DNA from: JAVKMO01 sp031539345
GTDB lineage: Bacteria; Bacteroidota; Bacteroidia; Chitinophagales; Chitinophagaceae
Direction of reading: 5' to 3'
DNA length: 64,000 nt
NCBI GenBank assembly: GCA_031539345.1
Contig: JAVKMO010000009.1
Span: forward strand, 1 to 64,000
Under the pieces are notes generated by a model, which was not told the DNA's origin, searched no databases, and was given only the letters and a program-made list of their open reading frames with translations. Shown here piece after piece: positions 44,698-54,023 of this stretch. Within the stretch, counting starts at the first letter, position 1; each line of letters begins with the position of its first letter. A program made the translations under genes and the position numbers.

Positions 44698-45615
44698 ATG
44701 AAAAAAATATGGACACTGCTGATGCTGTTGAACGTAACAAGTGTTGCGGTAGGGCAAACAGATTATGATGGTATTATGATGGCGAAAAAAAATTTATGTA
44801 TCGGCCCTTTGTATGGCTATAACAGCTGGGCAGATTATTGGGAAGGAAGCCTAAAACGTAACAACGAAAATTTGGGCATCGTATCTACGAATACCGTCAG
44901 CATCATGGGCAACTATGGCATTAGCAAAACATTAAACATCCTCTTTAATGTGCCTTATATCAGCACCAAAGCGTCTGCTGGACAAATGATGGGACTCAGT
45001 GGCATGCAAGACGTTAGCCTTTGGCTTAAATGTGAAGCCTACAATAAAAAATGGGGTTCAGGTGTTTTTAGCGTATATACAATTGCCGGATTTTCTACTC
45101 CTATGCAGAATTATGTAAAAGATTTTTTACCCCTTTCTATTGGCTTGGGCAGCACGAATGGAATAATAAGGGCATTGGTAGATTATGAATGGGACAAGTG
45201 GTTTGCCACCGCAGGCTACACATACACTTACAGAGGTAATATTAGCCTTGATAGAACGGCTTATTTTACTACGCAAATGCACTATACCAATGTTGTTGCT
45301 ATGCCAAATGTAAGTAGCCTAAATTTGAGATGTGGCTACCGACACAATGATAATATTGCTGAAGTGTTTATAGAAGACATAAAAACCTTAGGAGGCTTTG
45401 ATATTACCCTCAACAATATGCCTTTTCCAAGCAACAGAATGGATGCTACTCGTGTGGGAGGAGCTTTCAAATACAACATCAATTGGATAGATGGGTTATC
45501 GTTGGTGGGAAATATTTCTACAACAATAACGGGTCGAAACGTTGGCACTTCTACAGGCTTTGGAGGAGGCTTTTTTTACATCGTTGATTTCAATTCCAAA
45601 ACAAAAAAATCTTAA
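44698..45615 (+). CDS. Outer-membrane beta-barrel protein of unknown substrate
   Basis: About 305 residues from the ATG at 44698, which begins a signal peptide (MKKIWTLLMLLNVTSVAVGQ). The frame also runs upstream into uppS but that part is not coding. The mature protein shows alternating polar/aromatic strands typical of a 10- to 14-strand barrel, for example MGNYGISKTLNILFNVPYIS and WFATAGYTYTYRGNISL, and ends with the barrel-like GGGFFYIVDFN. The shape resembles the MetA-pathway phenol-degradation/transporter barrel family, without proof. The PAP2 lipoprotein gene follows by 70 nt and may be functionally linked. Confidence 0.72.
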   Translation: MKKIWTLLMLLNVTSVAVGQTDYDGIMMAKKNLCIGPLYGYNSWADYWEGSLKRNNENLGIVSTNTVSIMGNYGISKTLNILFNVPYISTKASAGQMMGLSGMQDVSLWLKCEAYNKKWGSGVFSVYTIAGFSTPMQNYVKDFLPLSIGLGSTNGIIRALVDYEWDKWFATAGYTYTYRGNISLDRTAYFTTQMHYTNVVAMPNVSSLNLRCGYRHNDNIAEVFIEDIKTLGGFDITLNNMPFPSNRMDATRVGGAFKYNINWIDGLSLVGNISTTITGRNVGTSTGFGGGFFYIVDFNSKTKKS

Positions 45616-45685
45616 CAGCAAGAACGATTTTACTTGCACAAAACATTGTCATCACACCTTATCTTATTTGTAACGTCTAAAAAAC

Positions 45686-47230
45686 ATGATGAAAAAAATT
45701 TTTTTTATTGTTATTGTCGGACTTCTTTTTTTGAGTTCATGCACAAAAGATATTAACGACAGGAGCCTCTCATTTCCTGCCTTGCAGCCAATTCGCTTAG
45801 ATACCAATGCGGGAAGTTGGCTACCGATTTTATTAACCGCACCAAATGAATTCGCCTGTCCTGCTCCAATTGCAAATACAAATCCTGATTATATCGCACA
45901 GGTCAATGAAATAAAAAGTAGTCAAAAAAATATGACTGAAGATGACCGACAACACCTTGCCTATTGGGGTGCTGGTGCGGTGCTAAGATGGAACGAAATT
46001 ATGCGTGAATTGGTGGCGACTCATAATCTTGCACCACTTAATAATGGAGATGGAACGTATCCTTTTCCTAATGCCAATAATCCATTGGCATATCCTTTAT
46101 TTCCTTTTGCAAACCCACCTTATGCGGCAAGAGCCTACGCCTATCTAAGTGCCGCTATGTACGATGCTTTAATTGCAGCTACCTATTACAAACAATTGTA
46201 TAAACGCGACGCACCTTATGTAAAAGATACTTCATTACAAGTCTTTATTCCAAAGTCTGTTCTGCCTTCTTATCCGAGTGAAGACGCTGTTGTCATTGGC
46301 GTTGCAATAGAGATGCTCAAATTGTTGTTTCCTGGAGACCAAGATTTTATACAACAAAAAGCTTATGAACACAAGCGTTGCCGCTTATTGAGTGGTGCAA
46401 ATGTGCGTAGTGATATGGAGGCAGGCGAAGCCTTAGGAAAAGCAGTAGCACAAAAATTTGTCGTAAGGGCAAGAGCAGACCGCGCAGGCGCTGCCGTTGG
46501 CACTCAAGCTGTTTGGACACAAATGGAAACTGATTGTATCAAAAGAAATGAAATACCTTGGGTGAGTTCAGAGTCGCCAAAACGACCGCCGATGTTGCCT
46601 TTGTTTGGAAAAGTAAAAGCGTTTCTCTTTGATAGTGCAACGCTTGTTACTCAGATCCGTCCGATTCCTCCGCCTTCAACGTCGTCTAAACAATTTGCAG
46701 ATGAGTTATCAGAAATTGAAAACATGAGCAAAAACCTAACAAGAGAACAAATTAGAATCGCACATTTTTGGTCAGACGGCATAGGCACTTATACACCGCC
46801 CGGTCATTGGAATGCAATTGCGTGCGAAGATTTTGTACGACTTAATTATAGTGAAATGCGATGGGCAAGAAATTTGGCGTTGCTCAATATAAGTTTAATG
46901 GATGCAGGCATTGCCTGTTGGGATGCGAAATATGTATATTTCAATCCACGTCCTTCCGCAATAAAAAATAACATCAAAACAATTACGGGGCTACCGAATT
47001 TTCCTGCCTACATTTCAGGACACAGCACTTTTAGTGCTGCTGCTGCAACCATATTGGGTCATTTGATTCCTTCAAAAAATATCGCCTATCAAGCAATGGC
47101 AAAAGAAGCGTCAGACAGCCGTATATATGGTTCAATTCACTATCGAAGCGATTGCGAACAAGGAATGGTTACGGGTACGAAGGTGGGGACACTGGCTGTT
47201 CAACGTGCTTTAATTGATGGGGGCGAATAA
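45686..47230 (+). CDS. PAP2-superfamily lipoprotein (vanadium haloperoxidase-related phosphatase)
   Basis: A 514-residue lipoprotein (signal KKIFFIVIVGLLFLSSC, lipobox LSSC) with a C-terminal PAP2/vanadium-haloperoxidase-type acid phosphatase core. The active-site pieces are YFNPRPSAI, PAYISGHSTFSAAAATILG (motif with His) and SDSRIYGSIHYRSDCEQG (Arg and His). The long N-terminal helical part is usual for the vanadium-haloperoxidase-like branch. Bromide/chloride peroxidase activity cannot be told apart from phosphatase activity by these motifs. It lies in the outer or periplasmic face and follows the barrel gene. Confidence 0.88.
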   Translation: MMKKIFFIVIVGLLFLSSCTKDINDRSLSFPALQPIRLDTNAGSWLPILLTAPNEFACPAPIANTNPDYIAQVNEIKSSQKNMTEDDRQHLAYWGAGAVLRWNEIMRELVATHNLAPLNNGDGTYPFPNANNPLAYPLFPFANPPYAARAYAYLSAAMYDALIAATYYKQLYKRDAPYVKDTSLQVFIPKSVLPSYPSEDAVVIGVAIEMLKLLFPGDQDFIQQKAYEHKRCRLLSGANVRSDMEAGEALGKAVAQKFVVRARADRAGAAVGTQAVWTQMETDCIKRNEIPWVSSESPKRPPMLPLFGKVKAFLFDSATLVTQIRPIPPPSTSSKQFADELSEIENMSKNLTREQIRIAHFWSDGIGTYTPPGHWNAIACEDFVRLNYSEMRWARNLALLNISLMDAGIACWDAKYVYFNPRPSAIKNNIKTITGLPNFPAYISGHSTFSAAAATILGHLIPSKNIAYQAMAKEASDSRIYGSIHYRSDCEQGMVTGTKVGTLAVQRALIDGGE

Positions 47231-47294
47231 GAAAGATAGATATGGTGAAGTTGATGCCCCTCGACACAAAACCTAATTCAGTAAGATTGCAATA

Positions 47295-48947
47295 ATGACA
47301 GACAAACACATTGAACATGATGCAAACAAACTTATTTGGGAATACACAAAGGCTTACAGAGACAATCGAAAAGGCTGCTGCAACGGCAAATGTTTCATCG
47401 GCAACCATTCGCAATTGGATTAAAACGGGCTACCTCAAGCAAGTTACAAAAGGATCAATTACAAAAGAATCGCTTGACAATTTCATGTTACATATTGCAG
47501 GCAAAGAGAAATTAAATGCAAGGGCAAACAAACAATTAAAAGATAATCATGACCATAAAATTTTATCAAATGAAATAAACCTTTTAATTCAAAAATTTAG
47601 TGGAGATGCAATCGGCAATGAATATGAAAAGTGTCTTTCCGATTCTTATCGCAACAAAGAAGGCATCTACTACACTCCTTCGTGGGTAGTTAAGGATATG
47701 TTGAAAGGCATCAAAATCAGTAATGAGTTTACTTTTTTAGACCCTTGTTGTGGATCAGGTAATTTTTTAATTGAAGCAATTAAGTTGGGGATCCGACCTG
47801 AAAATGTTTATGGATTTGATATAGACGACAATGCGGTTTTGATAGCAAAAGAACGGATTAAACAAGAGTGTGGCTTTGAGACATTAAATATCAAACAAGG
47901 TGATTTTCTTCAAGAAGCTTTGAATTTGAAACAAGAGAATTTACATTTCAATTTCATATTCACTAATCCGCCTTGGGGTAAAAAAATTAATAAAACAGAA
48001 AAGAAACAATTTGCGTCTATTTACAGTTGTGGAAATAGTATAGACACAACTTCTTTATTTATGGCTGCAAGTTTAAACATACTTGAAAAAGGTGGGTTGT
48101 TAGGATTTTTAGTACAAGAAGCATTTTTTAACATTACAGTTTTTGAAGACATCAGAAAAAAAATTATTGCAAAACAAATTTTACGATTTATTGATTACGG
48201 CAAAGCCTTTAAGGGGCTTGTAACAAAGGCACAAGGTCTTGTTATTGAAAATGCGGAACAATATGATGAAAAAAAAATAGAGTGTAGTTCGACTACTTCT
48301 ACATTTTTCAGAAGTTTATATTCTTTCAAAAACAATCCGAAAACAATTTTCAATTTTTCAACAACTGAAGATGAAGCACAAGTTATTGATAGACTTTTTG
48401 CAATCAAACACATTACCTTGAAAGGACAAGCCAATTGGGCATTAGGAATTGTAACAGGCAATAATGAACAATATTGTAGCACCACAAAGAAAGAAGGATA
48501 TGTTCCAATTTACAAAGGTTCTGATGTTACAACAAGTGGACTGAAAGAGCCTACTACATTCATATTAGACGACTTTTCTAATTTTCAACAAGTTGCTCCA
48601 TTAGGAATGTATCATGCGAAAGAAAAACTCATTTACAAATTTATCTCTTCTGACTTGTGTTTTTATTGCGATACACAGCAAAAATATATATTGAATAGTG
48701 CCAATTTACTCATCCCTGTAAACCTCAACATAACATGTAAACAACTTGCGTCATTACTCAATAGTAAAATCATCAACTGGCTTTTCAAAAACTATTTTCA
48801 ACGCATAAAGTTTTGCGAGGGGACTTAGAATTATTACCTATTCATGTAGATTATTTTAGTTATCATCATGATTTTAATGAAGAGAAATACTTGAACTATT
48901 TACAAATCGAAAAAACTAACGATGGAACTTTCAGAATTAAAAACTAA
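47295..48947 (+). pseudogene. Adenine-specific DNA methyltransferase of a type II RM system, frameshifted at both ends
   Basis: The original start is the ATG at 47295 (MTDKHIEHDANKLIWEYT). The frame shifts near 47345 and continues as TQRLTETIEKAAATANVSSA, TIRNWIKTGYL, a helix-turn-helix N-terminus. Then come motif I FLDPCCGSGNFLIEA and motif IV FTNPPWGKK of an N6-adenine methyltransferase, followed by a TaqI/Eco57I-like recognition region. A second shift near 48807 gives a stop at 48828. The other frame holds the missing end, VLRGDLELLPIHVDYF and about 25 more residues, to 48947. The central 500 residues are intact, so a residual truncated protein is possible, but both ends are damaged. Confidence 0.85.
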
Positions 48948-49640
48948 AATTATTAAATCATTTACAGGTTCAATAGACGAACTTACGCAGTCCTTGAAAT
49001 TGCCGAAAGTGATGATTCTGTTTTTCCTTTCAACGAATATGAGCATTTGATTTGTAATTTGATAGAAAAAGGCGGTCTCACTTATCATCAATACATAGAT
49101 ATTAGAACAGAATATATCAGTGCGAATCCTAACCTTTGGATTTTTGAAATTTCTGCTCCAAGAGGGTTTGGTGAAAAATTTGCACAGACTTATGTGCAAG
49201 GGAAATGTTCAAAATTGAAATCACCCAATAAAAAAATTGACCCAAAATATTCAGGAGACTATGATTTGTGGTTAGATGGAATTAAAATAGAAGTAAAAGC
49301 ATCAAGAGCGGTTGATAGCAATAGTCAAGAGCCTCTTTATATGAAAGCACTGTCTCGTGATACAACAAAAAAATTCATCATGAACTTTCAACAACTCAAA
49401 CCTCAATGCTGTGATGTTTTTGTTTGGGTTGCCGTATTTAGGGACCAAATCATTCTTTGGGTAATGAACAGCAAATCGGTATTAGACAATCCGTCGTATT
49501 CAAAAGGGCAACATAGAGGAAATAAGGGAAATGAAGGTCAGCTTCATATTACACAAGACAATATTAAAGACTTGAAAAAATTTCAATTACGTAGTGATAA
49601 TTTAGAAAAAGCAATACGAAATGCTGCGAGATTAAATTAA
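48922..49640 (+). pseudogene. Type II restriction endonuclease, frameshifted
   Basis: Overlaps the end of the methyltransferase by 26 nt. It starts with an ATG at 48922 (MELSELKTKIIKSFTGSIDE), then shifts frame near 48985. The other frame continues VLEIAESDDSVFPFNEYEHL and RGFGEKFAQTYVQGK, then DYDLWLDGIKIEVKASR, which has the D-x(9)-E-x-K layout of a PD-(D/E)XK nuclease core. The rest reads to the stop at 49640. With the methyltransferase also broken, the whole RM pair appears dead. Without the nuclease, loss of the methylase is not lethal, which fits joint decay. The recognition site is unknown. Confidence 0.82.
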
Positions 49641-49738
49641 CAACACAAAGACTATTCAAAATTAGCAACCTCGTCAATGTTGTTTCTATACAAAAAATAT
49701 CTTTCGTTTATTACACTTTAATCTATAAAAAGATAAGA

Positions 49739-50104
49739 ATGCAAAAGCACGTTTTAATCATCGACGACGACCCCGTTATTTTAATGTCTTTAGAGTTATT
49801 GCTCAAAAAAAATAATTATACCGTGCTGATTGGCAGAGACGGCTTAGAAGCAATTGAATTACTCAAAACATTTATGCCACAAGTGATTTTATTAGATATT
49901 ATGATGCCCAATATGGACGGGTATGAATTGTGTCAATACATCAAAAATCAACCCACATTACAACATATTAAAATTATATTTTTAAGTGCAAAATCAAAAC
50001 AAGCCGACATTCAAAAAGGCTTAGCAATGGGTGCTGATGATTATTTTACAAAACCATTTTCAAACAAACTTTTATTAGAAAAAGTTGCTGCTTTGACAAC
50101 ATAA
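49739..50104 (+). CDS. Receiver-only (CheY-like) response regulator
   Basis: A 121-residue single receiver domain with no output domain. The acidic pocket is IIDDDP, the phosphoacceptor Asp53 is in LLDIMMPNMDGYE, the switch Ser83 is in FLSAKS and Lys105 is in YFTKPF. All catalytic residues are present. It lies 26 nt upstream of the acyl-CoA synthetase gene on the same strand, so they are probably cotranscribed. A histidine kinase is not nearby, so the phosphodonor is unknown. It may act through protein-protein contact. Confidence 0.9.
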   Translation: MQKHVLIIDDDPVILMSLELLLKKNNYTVLIGRDGLEAIELLKTFMPQVILLDIMMPNMDGYELCQYIKNQPTLQHIKIIFLSAKSKQADIQKGLAMGADDYFTKPFSNKLLLEKVAALTT

Positions 50105-50130
50105 ATTATGTTGATTTTAAACTTTTCAAG

Positions 50131-52032
50131 ATGGAAAAATACACTGAACATTATACCTCAAGCATAAAAGAAAAAGAATTGTTTTGGAAAAAACAAAGCC
50201 AACACATTGCTTGGTTTAAAGAACCCGAAAAAATTTTAACCGAAAACAAAAAAGGGTTTTATAGATGGTTTGCAGACGGCGAACTCAACACTTGCTATTT
50301 GTGTTTAGACGTACACGTAAAAAATGGATTTGGGCATCAAGTTGCTGTCTATTATGATTCACCTGCTTTAAATAGCAAACGTGCATATACGTATGCAGAA
50401 CTTTTATCTCTTGTAGAAAAATTTGCTGGTGCCTTATCCAGCAGGGGTGTGCAAAAAGGAGACCGTGTGATTATTTATATGCCCATGGTGATTGAAACCA
50501 TGATTGCCATGTTAGCATGTGCACGCTTAGGAGCAATTCATTCTGTTGTTTTTGGTGGGTTTGCACCGCAAGAATTGGCAACACGTATTGATGACGCTCA
50601 ACCAAAAATTATTATTACTGCTTCACATGGCATAGAATTTGAAAAAATCATTTCTTATAAACCCCTTTTAGATAAAGCCTTAGAATTAGCAACTTTTCAA
50701 CCAAGTGCAACCATACTCTTACAAAGAGAAAAATTACAATGCGAACTCAATAACAAAAACGAATTTGATTTTTATACCCTCTTACAAAATGCAAACCCAC
50801 ACCCCTGCGTAAGCGTAAAAGGTAGCGACCCGCTTTATATTTTATATACTTCAGGCACAACGGGAAAACCAAAAGGCGTAGTGCGTGATAACGGCGGACA
50901 CGCTGTTGCCTTGCGTTATAGTATGGAATATATTTATGATACAAAACCAGAAGAAATATTTTGGGCGGCAAGTGATGTGGGTTGGGTTGTCGGACATTCT
51001 TATATTGTGTACGCCCCTTTAATACAGCGTTGCACAACCATTTTGTATGAAGGCAAACCAATTAAAACGCCCGATGCAGGAGCTTTTTGGAGAATTATTT
51101 CAGAATATCAAGTCAATACATTTTTTACCGCACCAACAGCAATAAGAGCAATAAAAAAAGAAGATAACGAAGGCGTTTTTTTAAAACAATATAATTTGTC
51201 TTGCTTAAAAAGATTATTCCTCGCTGGTGAACGCTGCGACCCACCAACTTTTGATTGGATAAAAGCATTATTGCAAAAGCCTGTCATCGACCATTGGTGG
51301 CAAACTGAAAGCGGTTGGCCAATGCTTGGCATGACAACAAAAATTGATACAAGCACAACAAAAAGAGGCAGTGCTGGAAAGCCAATTGCTGGATATGATG
51401 TAGTCATTTTGTCCGAAGAAGGAAAAAAATTAAATGCAAATGAGGAAGGTTTAGTTGCAATACAATTGCCACTTGCACCAGGCTGTTTATTAACGTTGTG
51501 GAATAATGACGAAGGATTTCAACAATCGTATTTAGACCAATTAAAAGGATATTATATAACCGGTGATGGCGGATTAAAAGATGACGAAAATTATTTTTTC
51601 ATTATGGGTAGAATCGATGATGTCATCAACGTGTCTGGTCATCGCTTGAGTACAGGGCAAATGGAAGAAATTGTCGCCTCTCATACCGGCGTTGCCGAAT
51701 GTGCAGTTGTGGGCATTGCAGACAAACTAAAAGGTCAAGTACCTATTGGTTTTGTTGTACTTAAAGATTCTTTTAAAGGCAATACAAATTTAATAGAAAG
51801 CGAATTAGCCAATTTGGTACGAGAAAAAATTGGGGCGATTGCTTGCTTTAAAAATGTGCTGATTGTAAAACGTTTACCCAAAACACGAAGTGGAAAAATA
51901 TTGCGAAAAATTATGCGTCATATCGCCGATGGAACAACCTTTCAAACGCCCGCAACAATTGACGATCCGCTCATTTTAGAAGAAATAAAAACAGAACTGT
52001 CGAATGCAAAAATTGGTCTTGCATTTGAATAA
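50131..52032 (+). CDS. prpE: Propionyl-CoA synthetase-type acyl-CoA ligase (PrpE/Acs family)
   Basis: Activates propionate or acetate to the CoA thioester through an acyl-AMP. The 633 residues have the ATP loop YTSGTTGKPKGVVRDNGGHA, DVGWVVGHSYIVYAPL, WWQTESGWPMLG and the C-terminal acetylatable Lys in PKTRSGKILRKIMR. The RDNGGH and QTESGWP variants point to the PrpE branch rather than classical Acs (which has QTETGG), but acetate activity is possible. Its last 41 nt plus the following 15 nt are repeated at 56639-56694, so its 3' end is the boundary of the second islet. Confidence 0.9.
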   Translation: MEKYTEHYTSSIKEKELFWKKQSQHIAWFKEPEKILTENKKGFYRWFADGELNTCYLCLDVHVKNGFGHQVAVYYDSPALNSKRAYTYAELLSLVEKFAGALSSRGVQKGDRVIIYMPMVIETMIAMLACARLGAIHSVVFGGFAPQELATRIDDAQPKIIITASHGIEFEKIISYKPLLDKALELATFQPSATILLQREKLQCELNNKNEFDFYTLLQNANPHPCVSVKGSDPLYILYTSGTTGKPKGVVRDNGGHAVALRYSMEYIYDTKPEEIFWAASDVGWVVGHSYIVYAPLIQRCTTILYEGKPIKTPDAGAFWRIISEYQVNTFFTAPTAIRAIKKEDNEGVFLKQYNLSCLKRLFLAGERCDPPTFDWIKALLQKPVIDHWWQTESGWPMLGMTTKIDTSTTKRGSAGKPIAGYDVVILSEEGKKLNANEEGLVAIQLPLAPGCLLTLWNNDEGFQQSYLDQLKGYYITGDGGLKDDENYFFIMGRIDDVINVSGHRLSTGQMEEIVASHTGVAECAVVGIADKLKGQVPIGFVVLKDSFKGNTNLIESELANLVREKIGAIACFKNVLIVKRLPKTRSGKILRKIMRHIADGTTFQTPATIDDPLILEEIKTELSNAKIGLAFE

Positions 52033-52047
52033 CAGGATGGTGTCATT
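51992..52047 (+). repeat. Left copy of a 56-nt direct repeat (3' end of the synthetase gene)
   Basis: 44 identical bases (51992-52035) covering the final codons and stop, then 12 more with two mismatches, match 56639-56694. The copies are 4647 nt apart and bracket four minus-strand genes. Confidence 0.92.
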
Positions 52048-52068
52048 CTTCTCAACCATTGCTTTTTT
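52037..52068 (+). terminator. Weak candidate terminator after the synthetase gene
   Basis: ATGGT pairs with ACCAT (52055-52059) around a 13-nt loop, followed by TGCTTTTTTT. The stem is short, so this is only a possibility. Confidence 0.3.
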
Positions 52069-52078
52069 TATATGACAT

Positions 52079-52706
52079 TTATTGCGTAATCGTAAAGTCT
52101 TGTGTGCTTTTTACTTCGTCATTCGTCGTATTTATATCTTTTATTCCAATTTTAAAAACGCCTGTGCTAATATTTGGAAGCGAGTTGTTAATGACAAAAG
52201 TTAAAGAAGTTGCACTGCTACTATAAGCCGCAAGATTGATACCACCAAGAGAAATCATCATTTTACTTTTATCTGTATTAAACCCTGTACCCGTTATTGT
52301 AATCGTTTCTGTATTATTGTTGGATAAACTAAAAGTTTTAGGATTGATCTCTGTAATTGTGATTGGGTTAGATGAGGTGATGGTAAAATCTTGTGTGCTT
52401 TTAACCGATTGAGAAGTTTTGGTATTGAGTACTTCTAATTTTTGCGTACCTACTGTTGCAGTTGGAGACACATAAAATTTGAGTTGAAGTGGCGGAGTTT
52501 GGCTGCATATTCACACCGCCTACATTGATAAGCATTGCCGTTACACTTGCTTCAAAGTTAGTGCCTGTTAATGTAACTTCAGTTAAACTACCAGCTTGAA
52601 CAGTAGTTGGGCTGATGTTCGTGATGGTCATAGAATTTTCGGTTTTTGTACATTGTGTCAATAATACCGCTGCAACTAAAATGCTGATTAGAATAGTCTG
52701 TTTCAT
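52079..52706 (-). pseudogene. IPT/TIG-domain lipoprotein, frameshifted
   Basis: Two pieces in different frames. The first starts at 52706 with a lipoprotein signal (KQTILISILVAAVLLTQC) and an IPT/TIG domain (ITNISPTTVQAGSLTEVTLT, GTNFEAS). The second continues after a shift near 52480 (in CAAATTTTATG) as YVSPTATVGTQKLEVLN, then a second IPT/TIG domain with INPKTFSLSNNN. Joined, they give about 208 residues. Such proteins sit on the cell surface and bind carbohydrate or protein. The shift may be a real mutation or a reversible slip in the TTTT run. It is the last gene of the second islet's operon, and its leader shares 18 bases with that of the C10 protease. Confidence 0.72.
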
Positions 52707-52751
52707 AAGAATTCAATTTTAAAGGTGAAAAAAGAGAAATGAAAAAGTTGT

Positions 52752-53987
52752 TTAACGGATTGTTGGATACGCATATACATTTTTATAATTATCTAAAATG
52801 ATTTTTCCATTTACTACCGCAATGCTTGAAGCCCAAATATGAAAAGGTTTGCCATCGGGCGTGGTCTCCATTTTTAAAAGCGATTCTCCTGTTTCTGCGT
52901 CTATTGCTCGCAACCTTGTACCCTCTTCTACATAATAAATAACGCCATTATGTAATACCATATTGCTGGAAGCATTAGAACCAGATGCCACCTCTTTTAA
53001 TAATTTTCCATCTTGTTTATTATAGATGTATAATTTATTCGATGGAGTTGTATAATAAACCTTATCGCCAAAAACAAAGTGTCTGCCTTGTTGTAAATTT
53101 ATTTGCCACAGTAATTTTCCATTATTGACATTAAGAGCAAATAATTTTAACTGAGCAGTAAAGTCAAAATTGTTTAAAGACTGCAAGACACAAACACTAT
53201 CTAAAAATAACTTTTTATTAATAGAAGACGTTTGCTTAAATACTTCTACTCCGTCGTAAACATATTTCTGTTGCGTAATGTTATATAGGCTTATTTTATC
53301 TATGTTTTTCTTTCTATCATTAGAATCAATGTCTATAAAATGAATCAACACACACACATCTTCAGCACTATTTATAAACGGTATAGGAGGAAACAGATTG
53401 TAATATGACGTGATATTATTTTCAGAAGAATGTTTGGTTTGATGTTTCACTTCTGGAATAGTTGTAAATGCCCCATCGTTAAAGTCATTAATGTTGCCAT
53501 AATGCACTTGTCCTGTAGACCATTTAAACCAATAATCACGAATGCTTTTCATGTCATTGACATTAAAGTTATCTGCATCCTCTATCGCATTTATTTGCTT
53601 TTTTTTTCCATTGTTAATATCTATTCTGTACACGTTGGCTTTTTCTGCAAAATACCAATAGTTATCTTTGATGCATGGGGAGCGTCTCCCTATAGACAAA
53701 AATCCTGCAATTCCATTATGTATGAGTTCCCAATTTTTTTTTCCATTATCTGTATTGATGCTATAAAACAGAGCATTCTTGTTTTTATTTCCAGGAACAA
53801 TGACATTGTTTCCATATACAGGATATTCATCAAAAAAATGACCTCTTTGGTTTTTGTCATCAAAATTATTTCTATCAAAGGAATTAAAACTCCATAAGGG
53901 GTCTCTATATTCGACTTGTTTAGAACAAGTGCAAGAGCACAACAATATCGTTATGCTCATTGCAAAAAATAGATTATTTACTATCAC
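52752..53987 (-). CDS. PQQ-like beta-propeller lipoprotein
   Basis: About 400-411 residues with a signal region ending in ILLCSC and repeated outer-strand words of the PQQ/WD-like propeller: NTDNGKKNWELIH, NVNNGKLLWQINLQQG, IYNKQDGKLLKEVASG and AIDAETGESLLKMET. No enzyme residues of a quinoprotein dehydrogenase are visible, so it is more like a BamB-type binding scaffold. The start is uncertain: GTG at 53987 or ATG at 53960. In the same frame a basic FKKINP stretch extends upstream without an ATG, suggesting the original start was lost. It lies 36 nt after the lipase gene and 45 nt before the TIG gene. Confidence 0.75.
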   Translation of the reverse strand: MIVNNLFFAMSITILLCSCTCSKQVEYRDPLWSFNSFDRNNFDDKNQRGHFFDEYPVYGNNVIVPGNKNKNALFYSINTDNGKKNWELIHNGIAGFLSIGRRSPCIKDNYWYFAEKANVYRIDINNGKKKQINAIEDADNFNVNDMKSIRDYWFKWSTGQVHYGNINDFNDGAFTTIPEVKHQTKHSSENNITSYYNLFPPIPFINSAEDVCVLIHFIDIDSNDRKKNIDKISLYNITQQKYVYDGVEVFKQTSSINKKLFLDSVCVLQSLNNFDFTAQLKLFALNVNNGKLLWQINLQQGRHFVFGDKVYYTTPSNKLYIYNKQDGKLLKEVASGSNASSNMVLHNGVIYYVEEGTRLRAIDAETGESLLKMETTPDGKPFHIWASSIAVVNGKIILDNYKNVYAYPTIR

Positions 53988-54023
53988 GGGATTGATTTTT
54001 TTGAATGTTATTAAAGCTTCATA

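Noticed and set aside
53430..53897. 155-codon plus-strand frame over the PQQ-propeller gene
   Set aside because: Shadow of the lipoprotein coding strand; composition unlike a real protein and no leader.
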